Assembly (NCBI GenBank): GCA_050950025.1
Contig: JBMNGW010000016.1
Coordinates: 1-64,000 of the forward strand
Length of the DNA: 64,000 bases
Direction: 5' to 3'
Source of the DNA: JBMNGW01 sp050950025
Lineage (GTDB): Bacteria; Spirochaetota; Spirochaetia; Sphaerochaetales; Sphaerochaetaceae
A model generated the notes under the pieces. The model had not been told where the DNA came from and ran no database searches. It was given only the letters and a program-made list of their open reading frames with translations. Shown here one piece after another: positions 6,712 through 14,624 of the stretch; within the stretch, counting starts at the first letter, position 1; the number at the start of each line of letters is the position of its first letter. The position numbers and the translations under genes were made by a program.

Positions 6712-8127
6712 CTACCTCCCCCAGTAGGTGTCAATCTCTTCTTCGGTAACCCGCTGTAGCTCCTCTGCAGGCAGTTCCGAAAGAGCTTTCCACCCCAGTT
6801 CGAGTGTTTGCTCAATAGAGCGGTTCTCCGTATACGACTGGTTAACAAATTTCTTTTCAAAGAAATTGCCAAACTCCAAATACTGTAAATCTACAGCCGT
6901 TAACTCCTCTTCTCCAATAACACTGGCTAAGTTACGCACATCTTGGACATGACTGTACGAAGCAAAAAGTTGGTTGGCCAAATGAGGATGATCCTCTCTG
7001 GTCATCCCCTCCCCAATCCCATCTTTCATCAGGCGGCTGAGACTAGGCAGTCCGTTAATCGGAGGATAAATCCCTTTACCATGCAATTGGCGATCAAAAA
7101 CAATCTGTCCTTCAGTAATATAACCGGTCAAATCGGGAATGGGGTGGCCGATATCGTCATTGGGCATCGTTAAAATCGGCAGTTGGGTAATGGAACCTGA
7201 TCGACCGATAATTTTCCCCGAGCGCTCATACAACTCTGCCAAATTGGAGTACAAATACCCCGGATACCCTTTACGACTGGGAATCTCGCCTCTGAGAGTA
7301 GAGATTTCTCGCAGCGATTCGCAGTAGTTAGTCATATCGGTCATGATAACCAGCACATGCAACCCTTTATTAAATGCCAAATGTTCGGCAAGTGTTAAGG
7401 CTGTGCGTGGAGTAATGGTCCGTTCAATTGACGGATCGTCGGCCAATGACAAAAAGAGGGCCACATTCTCCAAGACTCCCGATTGTTCAAAGCTGTCGAT
7501 AAAATAGCGGGCAACATCGTATTTAACTCCCATCGCAGCAAAGACAATGGCAAACTCCTGATCTTCTGCCAAGACTTTAGCTTGGCGCGCAATTTGGGCT
7601 GCCAGTTGATTATGGGGCAGTCCGTTACCGCTAAAGAGGGGAAGCTTTTGGCCCTGAATGAGGGTCGTTAACCCGTCTATAACAGAAATTCCTGTTTGAA
7701 TGAAATCACGGGGATATTCACGGGCGGTGGGATTAATCGGCAAACCGTTAACATCCAGCTCCTCTTCCCCTTTGGGAAGGGCCCCTCCGTCTCTTGGATA
7801 ACCCAATCCGTTAAGAACTCTGCCAAGCATATGCTGTGATACCGGTAAACTCAGCGGCTCGCCGGTGAATCGAATCCGTGTTTGGGGCAAATTGAGTCCG
7901 CTGGTCCCTTCAAAGAGTTGGACAACAACCACTTCATCGCTGGTATCGAGTACTTGGCCCGTTCTGCGGCGTCCTTGAGAATCGGTACATTCAACTAATT
8001 CTCCAAAGCCCACCGGATGGGTATGACGCATATACACAAGCGGACCATCGATGCGGGAAGCCCCCACATACTCTCTTCCGCTAAGCAGTGTACGATCGAG
8101 GCCGACAAGCCGATTGGTACTACTCAT
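6712..8127 (-). CDS. atpB: V-type ATP synthase subunit B
   Basis: 471 residues. The regulatory, non-catalytic subunit of the A3B3 head: beta-barrel region at the N-terminus (SSTNRLVGLDRTLLSGREYV), then FIQTGISVIDGLTTLIQGQK and PLFSGNGLPHNQLAAQIARQ where catalytic subunits would have a Walker A. It lacks the GxxxxGK(T/S) lysine, as usual for B. The C-terminal helical domain ends TEEEIDTYWG. ATG 8127 is chosen for its GGGAGGA; it overlaps the end of A by 8 nt. The longer reading to 8190 lies inside A and is not supported. Confidence 0.95.
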   Translation of the reverse strand: MSSTNRLVGLDRTLLSGREYVGASRIDGPLVYMRHTHPVGFGELVECTDSQGRRRTGQVLDTSDEVVVVQLFEGTSGLNLPQTRIRFTGEPLSLPVSQHMLGRVLNGLGYPRDGGALPKGEEELDVNGLPINPTAREYPRDFIQTGISVIDGLTTLIQGQKLPLFSGNGLPHNQLAAQIARQAKVLAEDQEFAIVFAAMGVKYDVARYFIDSFEQSGVLENVALFLSLADDPSIERTITPRTALTLAEHLAFNKGLHVLVIMTDMTNYCESLREISTLRGEIPSRKGYPGYLYSNLAELYERSGKIIGRSGSITQLPILTMPNDDIGHPIPDLTGYITEGQIVFDRQLHGKGIYPPINGLPSLSRLMKDGIGEGMTREDHPHLANQLFASYSHVQDVRNLASVIGEEELTAVDLQYLEFGNFFEKKFVNQSYTENRSIEQTLELGWKALSELPAEELQRVTEEEIDTYWGR

Positions 8128-9904
8128 AGATTCCTCCCAGCTGGTCCATTGAGCGCTCAAGGCGTACAGCAATTTTATCCAAATCCTCAAGCTTATCGTT
8201 AGCGACAGTAAAACGCATCCTACTTATTTCTTGCACCACTCTCATCCGCTTAATCTTAACCATCGTCACCCCTTTTCCAATCGCCGCAGAACCTAATTCC
8301 CAATAGCGAAGAATAAGACGCAACATGCCAATTTGTTTGTCGACTGTTGAATACCGGTCGATATCATCAAAGGCGTTTTGCTGCAAAAAAGCAGTTTTAA
8401 ATAATGAGCAGACTTCCAAAATAAAGTTTTGGCTGTCGGGAAGAGCATCGGGACCCACTAATTTGACAATCTGTTGCAATCGCACTTCTCGCTGCAACAA
8501 ATCCATAATTTGTTGGCGTGAAGAGCCCCACTGACCGCCACTGTGACTTTCCCACCACGAAGCTACCTCTTCAACATACTCCGAATACGAATCAAGCCAA
8601 CTGATGGCAGGATAGTGGCGCTCGCTGGCTAAAGCTCTGTCCAATCCCCAAAAACAACGGACAAAACGGCGGGTATGCTGAGTCACCGGTTCAGAGAAAT
8701 CACCCCCGGGAGGGGAGACAGCTCCAATAACGCTTACAGACCCCTCTGAGCCATTGAGATTTTCCATAAACCCGGCCCGTTCATAAAACTCGGCAATGCG
8801 GGTTGGCAAATATGCGGGAAACCCCTCCTCAGCCGGCATCTCTTCCATACGGCCGCTAAGTTCTCTAAGCGCTTCGGCCCAGCGGCTGGTTGAATCGGCC
8901 ATAATGGCCACATGGTAGCCTTGGTCACGGTAGTATTCAGCTAACGTAATGCCGGTATAGATACTCGCCTCACGGGCACTAACGGGCATGTTGGAGGTAT
9001 TGGCTATCAAAATGGTCCGCTCCATTAACGAGCGCCCCGTTTTGGGATCGATGAGCAGGGGAAATTCCCGCAGCACATCGGTCATTTCATTCCCTCTTTC
9101 TCCGCAGCCAATGTAGACGATGATATCGGCATCACACCAGCGGGCAATGGCATGCTGGGTCATTGTTTTACCCGTTCCAAAGCCTCCAGGAATAGCCACC
9201 GTCCCCCCTTTTGCCAAAGGAAAGAGCATATCGATAACTCTTTGGCCCGTAATTAAAGGGATACTCAACGGCTTACGTGCAGTTACCGGTCTACTTTGAC
9301 GAATCGGCCAAGAGTGCATCATAGTGATGGTTATTTTCCCGTTATGTCTGTCTTGCAGCGTGCATACAACTTCATCCACACGATAACTGCCTTCAGCACT
9401 TATCGAGGAAACGGTGTAAGGACCTTCTGAAGCCAGAACAGGGGGAATAAGTATGCGATGCTCTACCCGCTCGGTTTCTTGGACTGTTCCTATAACTGCC
9501 CCCAAAACCAGGGTTTGCCCGATTTCCACTTGGGGGGTAAATTTCCACTTCCGCTTACGATCTAACGAAGGGCTGTCAATGCCACGGTGAATAAAATCAC
9601 CGCCCAGTTCTTTTAACCGCTCCAAAGGCCGTTGTATGCCGTCATAAATTGTCCCGATTAACCCCGGGCCCAACTCAACAGAAAGGGGCATGCCTGTACC
9701 GTAAACGTTATCTCCGGGAGCTATACCTGCCGCTTCTTCATAGACTTGCACCACGGCTTGCTCTCCGTCAAGCTTCACCAGCTCTCCAATCAGCCGTTGC
9801 TCACCGACATGCACCAGTTCCATCATCATCGCATCGGTAATACCAGAGATAGTGATTACCGGTCCGTTAACCCGTTTAACTTGTCCTACTATTCGCTGCG
9901 GCAT
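8120..9904 (-). CDS. atpA: V-type ATP synthase catalytic subunit A
   Basis: 594 residues, the expected length. Hydrolyses or makes ATP in the cytoplasmic head. Visible are the N-terminal barrel (IVGQVKRVNGPVITISG), the A-specific bulge domain, the P-loop GGFGTGKTMTQHAIA, the catalytic region IIVYIGCGERGNEMTDVL, the PVSAREASIYTGITLAEYY stretch and the MADSTSRWAEALRE Walker B neighbourhood. All key residues are present. The first codons overlap the end of subunit E by 16 nt. Confidence 0.96.
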   Translation of the reverse strand: MPQRIVGQVKRVNGPVITISGITDAMMMELVHVGEQRLIGELVKLDGEQAVVQVYEEAAGIAPGDNVYGTGMPLSVELGPGLIGTIYDGIQRPLERLKELGGDFIHRGIDSPSLDRKRKWKFTPQVEIGQTLVLGAVIGTVQETERVEHRILIPPVLASEGPYTVSSISAEGSYRVDEVVCTLQDRHNGKITITMMHSWPIRQSRPVTARKPLSIPLITGQRVIDMLFPLAKGGTVAIPGGFGTGKTMTQHAIARWCDADIIVYIGCGERGNEMTDVLREFPLLIDPKTGRSLMERTILIANTSNMPVSAREASIYTGITLAEYYRDQGYHVAIMADSTSRWAEALRELSGRMEEMPAEEGFPAYLPTRIAEFYERAGFMENLNGSEGSVSVIGAVSPPGGDFSEPVTQHTRRFVRCFWGLDRALASERHYPAISWLDSYSEYVEEVASWWESHSGGQWGSSRQQIMDLLQREVRLQQIVKLVGPDALPDSQNFILEVCSLFKTAFLQQNAFDDIDRYSTVDKQIGMLRLILRYWELGSAAIGKGVTMVKIKRMRVVQEISRMRFTVANDKLEDLDKIAVRLERSMDQLGGIYE

Positions 9905-10512
9905 GGCGTCTGTCCCATCAATTCATTCACTTGGCGCTCCATTCGCTTCAGGCGGTTGGAAATTTGGTTGTTATAAGCGACCTTACCGTCAGTTGAACGC
10001 ACTTCAACTCCTTGGGCTGTCAATACGGCTCCCCCATACTTCAGTTCAATCTCCTTGCCAATCATTTTTTTAATTAGCTGTTGAGCTTGGGTCAACACCT
10101 GCTGATCAATAGTCTCTTTAAAAGAGCAATACACAAAAGCAGAAGGGCGATCTAAGCCGATAGCCGCTTCGGCAATCCACTCAATTTGCATCTGCCGGTA
10201 TTCTGAGCTGCCAATCCGTTTCTCCATTTCAGATGCCACGGTATCCAGTACCAACTGCTGCAGCCGCATAGATCGAGATACTTCGCTTTTGCGTTGCAAA
10301 GCCTTAAGAGTCGACTCGTGGCTCCTTTGCAATTGTTGTAGGCGCAAAGTTCCCCGTTTGATTTCCTGCTCAACTGCATCTTGTTGTCGCTTAAGGTACG
10401 TTGCACTAATCAACTCGGCGTCTCTTTTGGCCCGCTCAATTAACGAAGCAGCTTCAGCTTGGGCACTGCTAAGAATCCCGTCAAACAATTGATGATCTTG
10501 AGCTTGACTCAT
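9889..10512 (-). CDS. atpE: V-type ATP synthase subunit E (peripheral stalk)
   Basis: 207 residues. N-terminal half is a long charged helix (LFDGILSSAQAEAASLIERA and on), the C-terminal half a mixed fold with LIKKMIGKEIELKYGGAVLT and GVEVRSTDGKVAYNNQISNR, matching archaeal/bacterial E subunits, which pair with subunit G/H to make the stator. Starts with ATG 10512 overlapping the stop of F; overlaps the start of A. Confidence 0.9.
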   Translation of the reverse strand: MSQAQDHQLFDGILSSAQAEAASLIERAKRDAELISATYLKRQQDAVEQEIKRGTLRLQQLQRSHESTLKALQRKSEVSRSMRLQQLVLDTVASEMEKRIGSSEYRQMQIEWIAEAAIGLDRPSAFVYCSFKETIDQQVLTQAQQLIKKMIGKEIELKYGGAVLTAQGVEVRSTDGKVAYNNQISNRLKRMERQVNELMGQTPCRSE

Positions 10513-10811
10513 AATGAGACTCCTATGGCTTCATTGACCAATGTCCGTAAATCACGCGATACCCCGCCGCTAGCAGCATTGGGAATCTCGACTATCAGGG
10601 GGAAGCTTTCGCTGAAAATATAGCGATCGACTTCGCTGCGGATCATATCGGCTGCATCTTGGGTGATGATAATAATACCGTTATTGGTATCTTCAAGAGC
10701 CTGTTTTAGAGCACTGGAGGCCTCTTGAGGGTTGGAAGCACTGAGGCCTTGGGTGCCGACCAAAGAGAAGCCGAGCACCGTATCTTCGTCTCCAATAACA
10801 AAATAGCGCAT
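10509..10811 (-). CDS. atpF: V-type ATP synthase subunit F
   Basis: 100 residues: MRYFVIGDEDTVLGFSLVGT, then ALKQALEDTNNGIIIITQDA and FPLIVEIPNAASG, the small Rossmann-like subunit that binds D on the rotor. I take ATG 10811 rather than the in-frame TTG at 10814. It follows the K gene by 7 nt and overlaps E by 4 nt. Confidence 0.93.
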   Translation of the reverse strand: MRYFVIGDEDTVLGFSLVGTQGLSASNPQEASSALKQALEDTNNGIIIITQDAADMIRSEVDRYIFSESFPLIVEIPNAASGGVSRDLRTLVNEAIGVSL

Positions 10812-10818
10812 CAAATGC

Positions 10819-11175
10819 CTACACTTTACCCAATATCATCAGAGCTGTGATAAAGCCAAAGACCACTAACCCTTCTGCTAAAGCGATGAAAATAAGAGCT
10901 TGAGCTCCGATTTCAGGCTTTTCACTCATAGCTCCCATAGCTGCTGCTCCAACATGACTGATGGCAAAGCCGGCTGCAATAGCGCCAAAACTAAAAGCGA
11001 CTGCTGCCGAAATGACCACCCACATGAGGTCTTTGGGCTCAGCATTCTGAATTGCCGCTTCGCCTGTGTCTGCGGCAAACAACGGTGGGGCAAATAGAAT
11101 TGCCGATAAAACGAGAAGCAGGACTGTCAACAATAACGATACCGTAAGCCTCTTTCTAAAGATCTGCGTGGTCAC
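10819..11175 (-). CDS. atpK: V-type ATP synthase subunit K (proteolipid c-ring)
   Basis: 118 residues, starting at GTG 11175 behind AGGAGGG. Residues 8-36 look like a cleavable signal or extra helix ending LFAADTG; two membrane hairpin helices follow (MWVVISAAVAFSFGAIAAGF and AQALIFIALAEGLVVFGF). The ion-binding carboxylate is E101. It is thus a single-hairpin c-subunit, not the duplicated four-helix kind of Enterococcus hirae. The residues after E101 are G-L-V-V-F and helix 1 has no glutamine, so the Q/E-S/T-Y pattern of Na+-binding rings is absent, suggesting H+ specificity (inference). Confidence 0.93.
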   Translation of the reverse strand: MTTQIFRKRLTVSLLLTVLLLVLSAILFAPPLFAADTGEAAIQNAEPKDLMWVVISAAVAFSFGAIAAGFAISHVGAAAMGAMSEKPEIGAQALIFIALAEGLVVFGFITALMILGKV

Positions 11176-11190
11176 GATAAACCCTCCTGG

Positions 11191-13176
11191 TTATGTGCGG
11201 ATGCGTATGTGCTTCCCCCCGTCTGAACGAAGGGAGATTGGATTATATGAAAGGCCTCTGCCTGTAAAATATTTAGTGAAAAATTCGTAGTAATTTAATC
11301 GTAAAGCTTGAATGCCGGCCGACAGCCCTTCCAAAGCGATAATAAGGGCGTTACCAGCAACATAAATGAGTATTGCAGGGATGCCGCTGGTCAAATTCGC
11401 CATTTCTGAAAAAGCAACCATTAAACTGACGTGGGCAATTCCAAGCCCCGCTACTCGCATGAAGCTTAATGTATTGGCCAAAAATCCGGCAAAAATCTCC
11501 AATACATCAACCACCCACTCTAACACTGTATCCATGATAAGAGTCCCGATACCCTTAGGTTCTTTATCATAGCCCAGTACTCTTTTTAACGGGACTTTAG
11601 CTACAAGGATAAAAAGTGGGATAGCCAAGGCAACAGGGAGAAATTTCCCCGGCGGCAAACTCTTATATCCAGTGCCGACAAACGCAAAAGCAGCCCAAAC
11701 TCCGATGGCGAAAAGCCAACCGCCAAGAATCCCATTTTTATCCATGATGAGGGTGAACCACTCTTTTTTGCGTATTAAATTGATCCAGTTGAGAATCAAG
11801 CCTGTTGAGATGACGATAATGCCAAACCAAACAGTGATGCCCAAAATGGTATAGACAGTTCTGCCTGTCCTTTCGCCTCCCATCACCGCTTCATGGTAGT
11901 TAAACCACAGTGGCTTGAAAAGGGGAAACCCAAAATAAGAACCAAATAGTACCCCCGCTATAATTGAGGCTCCTCCCAGATAGACAAGCAACTTGTACAA
12001 ATCATTGCTGATTAGCGGCGTTTTACCCTCTTTCTTTTTACCCCAAAAACGGGAGCCAAGTAGCCCCAATAAGAGGATAACCAACCCTTGGCCTGCATCG
12101 GCAAACATCAGCCCAAACATAAATAAATAAGAGACAGCCACAAACGGTGTTGGGTTAATGGTCCCGTATTCGGGAGTGCTGTAGTTATCTACCAGTTTTT
12201 GGAAAGGGCGTAATAACGGGACATCTTCCACTGCCACAGGTATTTCACTGCGGCTCATCTGTTGATCTGCAATCCACTCAACAACACAGGCCCCTTGGGA
12301 TGCTTCTCTGATGGCTTGCTCCAGGGTTTGACTATCGGAAGCCGGTACCCAACCACTAAAAATAGTAGTATTGCGTGTGTGACTGAAATTATCATCTATT
12401 AATCCCAGCAACTCATGCAATTTGAGGTTGCCCCACAATTCTCTTAATCGTGTTACATCTGAATCAATCCGCTCGACAATGGCCTTTTTAGCTTCGTCGT
12501 TGGCTTTATCTAACTCTTTTTGTTCAGCCAGTAGCCCTTCTTTGGCTTTACCCAGGGCAGAACTTTGTTTTTCCGCATCACTTTTTTCGACCCAATTAAA
12601 GGTCTCAAGCACTGAAGTAAGGCTTTGGCGATCTCTTCTGAGTGTCAGGAGAATCAGAGTCTTCTCTTCTTCAATTAACAAATGAGAGATAGTGGAAAGA
12701 CGCTGTCTCAGCGTCGACACATCCGATTTCTCAATAGTGCCTACCAACAAATCAATATAAGTGCTCTGCTCTTGGTTAATGTAGTGCAGCAATTCTTCAT
12801 TGCGTATGCGGGACTGGCTAATTTGGCGCTGCTTATCTCTAAGAAGGGCCACATCGGCTACAATGCGGTCAATGAACATCCGTTCTTTGTTTAAATCGAG
12901 CCCTTTGGTCTCTAGAGGGTTAAGACTTTCAGTTGAAGGGAGACTTTGGGAAGCTTGGACAAACAACGTTTCCACTTGGTTTTTTAAAGAGACCAGAGTT
13001 TCCATATCAAAGCCTGTGCTTTTTCGGTGGAGCCGAGAAACATCTTCGGGGGCCAAATGGGAGACTTTAATGAAATCGAGTACTCCCAATGACAACAACT
13101 CCCGTTTTACAGCATCAGAAGCCTCATCAAGCACGACGGCTGTTAAAAGCCGCATGGGGACGGTAAATACTCTCAT
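11191..13176 (-). CDS. atpI: V-type ATP synthase subunit I (membrane stator)
   Basis: 661 residues. The N-terminal ~340 residues are the cytoplasmic coiled-coil arm; from about residue 350 (FVAVSYLFMFGLMFADAGQG) there are seven or so membrane spans. The ion-channel arginine region is in LANTLSFMRVAGLGIAHVSL, the conserved 'SxxRxxxLxLAH' type motif. It forms the half-channels next to the K ring and ties the stator to the membrane. ATG 13176 overlaps the stop of C (ATGA). Confidence 0.95.
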   Translation of the reverse strand: MRVFTVPMRLLTAVVLDEASDAVKRELLSLGVLDFIKVSHLAPEDVSRLHRKSTGFDMETLVSLKNQVETLFVQASQSLPSTESLNPLETKGLDLNKERMFIDRIVADVALLRDKQRQISQSRIRNEELLHYINQEQSTYIDLLVGTIEKSDVSTLRQRLSTISHLLIEEEKTLILLTLRRDRQSLTSVLETFNWVEKSDAEKQSSALGKAKEGLLAEQKELDKANDEAKKAIVERIDSDVTRLRELWGNLKLHELLGLIDDNFSHTRNTTIFSGWVPASDSQTLEQAIREASQGACVVEWIADQQMSRSEIPVAVEDVPLLRPFQKLVDNYSTPEYGTINPTPFVAVSYLFMFGLMFADAGQGLVILLLGLLGSRFWGKKKEGKTPLISNDLYKLLVYLGGASIIAGVLFGSYFGFPLFKPLWFNYHEAVMGGERTGRTVYTILGITVWFGIIVISTGLILNWINLIRKKEWFTLIMDKNGILGGWLFAIGVWAAFAFVGTGYKSLPPGKFLPVALAIPLFILVAKVPLKRVLGYDKEPKGIGTLIMDTVLEWVVDVLEIFAGFLANTLSFMRVAGLGIAHVSLMVAFSEMANLTSGIPAILIYVAGNALIIALEGLSAGIQALRLNYYEFFTKYFTGRGLSYNPISLRSDGGKHIRIRT

Positions 13177-14249
13177 TGCGCATACTCGCGTATCTGCTCA
13201 GCTTTATAGCCGTAATGCAGTCCGTTAATAATTGCCCGTATCAGGGCATGTTGTCGTTCCTCCAAGAAAAAATACGAGAGCAATGTACCAAAGGTAAAGG
13301 GATACCCTTTAAGCATCGCTTTATAGCGACTGCGCCTTTGCGAAAAAAGATAGCTCTCTACAGCAATCGTTTGACGATGAGCTCCTTGGAGATTTTGCTC
13401 GGCCAATTGTTTAGCCAATTGCGGGAAAAGGCGGACCAGCAGTGGTTCGATAGTCCTCTTTGCCGGCTCAGCGGTTACAAAATCATTGAACTCTTTAGTA
13501 AAAAGAAGTTTGCCTCCGTAAAACATAATCTCTCTTAATTGCGCTTCTGTAAGTGCATACAAATAGCCAAAACGGACCAAGTTGATACAGTTTTTCAAAT
13601 CAGCATCCCGATCAAGCACTTCTTGGACCAAATGTCGGTCCACAGCAGGAAGCTTGCGTGCTTCTTGGCGCAGCAACGAAACCCATTGGCGATCTAAAGC
13701 TGTCTCTAAAAAGAAGAGCCCTTCTGATGTAATTCTGTGGGCATCAAACTGCTGCACAACGCTATAATAAGGCGAATGAAGTAAAGCATGTGTCAGTTCT
13801 TCAAAGGTTTGCGCATTAATAATGGCCGACCAATCGATATCAGAGACGATTTTTTTGTGGTACAAGTAGCCGTAGCGATAATCAATATTTTGTGCTTTAA
13901 TGCGACTGCTAAACCAAAGGCGAATCATCCCTTTAAGGTTTTCCACCTCTAATTTACGGCTCAGTTGCGTAGCGACAATGCTGTGAACTCCATCCAAAAG
14001 AGAGGCGACTTGGCGATGAATGTCTACATTACGGGCAAACAGCCACGCTTCAAGGCGTTGGATGTCTCCACTTTCGCTAAATAAGGTTGCCAGCTCTTCA
14101 AAGGCACTGCCTTTAAGCAGATGAAGCATTTGTTCCAGGTTTTGGCTGGCTGCCAGATGTTGAATTTGTTCATCGCTTAACATATTGGCTATTCGCAAGC
14201 GCAGTTTGGCATTGATGAAAGCATAGCGATTAACATCTGTAAGGCTCAT
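13173..14249 (-). CDS. atpC: V-type ATP synthase subunit C (central stalk socket)
   Basis: 358 residues. The V-ATPase C/AC39 family links the rotor (D/F) to the K ring. Three similar helical blocks are typical, here with YAFINAKLRLRIANMLSDEQ, KLEVENLKGMIRLWFSSRIK and the final EERQHALIRAIINGLHYGYK, matching the family C-terminus 'E-x2-NLR-I--g'. I start at ATG 14249 with AGGGGGGAC upstream; readings further upstream lie in the preceding gene. The start overlaps the stop of the G/H-like gene. Confidence 0.88.
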   Translation of the reverse strand: MSLTDVNRYAFINAKLRLRIANMLSDEQIQHLAASQNLEQMLHLLKGSAFEELATLFSESGDIQRLEAWLFARNVDIHRQVASLLDGVHSIVATQLSRKLEVENLKGMIRLWFSSRIKAQNIDYRYGYLYHKKIVSDIDWSAIINAQTFEELTHALLHSPYYSVVQQFDAHRITSEGLFFLETALDRQWVSLLRQEARKLPAVDRHLVQEVLDRDADLKNCINLVRFGYLYALTEAQLREIMFYGGKLLFTKEFNDFVTAEPAKRTIEPLLVRLFPQLAKQLAEQNLQGAHRQTIAVESYLFSQRRSRYKAMLKGYPFTFGTLLSYFFLEERQHALIRAIINGLHYGYKAEQIREYAQ

Positions 14250-14575
14250 CAAGTCCCCCCTAACGAAGTTGTCCCCAGCATGGTAATTACCTTTTCGGCA
14301 ATTTGTGTGGCACACTCGTGCAATTGTTCGTCATCTTCCTCTTCGGCCGCTAACCTTTTTTTCTCTTTTTCATTGGCTTCTGAAGCTGCTTGCTGTGCGT
14401 CAGCTAACAGCTGCTGCTGTTTTGAGCGCTCAGCCTCAACAGCAGTAGATAAGGCATGCTCACCGGCTTCTGTGGCCGCATTAACAATGGAACGAACTTC
14501 TTTTTGTGCCTCTTGGACAATTTGTTCGGCTTCCTGTTCAACGGTAAAGATATGATTAAGCAATTCACTGCGCAT
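14249..14575 (-). CDS. V-type ATP synthase subunit G/H-like stalk protein
   Basis: 108 residues from ATG 14575: a nearly pure alanine/glutamate/glutamine helix (QEAEQIVQEAQKEVRSIVNA onward), ending with CATQIAEKVITMLG. Composition, length and place at the head of the operon fit the peripheral-stalk partner of subunit E (archaeal H, Thermus G). No Shine-Dalgarno is obvious; an in-frame ATG at 14605 is an alternative. It begins only about 50 nt after the usher-like gene, so the promoter of the V-ATPase operon probably sits in the end of that gene or transcription reads through. Confidence 0.78.
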   Translation of the reverse strand: MRSELLNHIFTVEQEAEQIVQEAQKEVRSIVNAATEAGEHALSTAVEAERSKQQQLLADAQQAASEANEKEKKRLAAEEEDDEQLHECATQIAEKVITMLGTTSLGGT

Positions 14576-14624
14576 GAAATAATAATAGTCTGTTTCACAT
14601 ATCATTTCAAGGCAACAGGACTCG

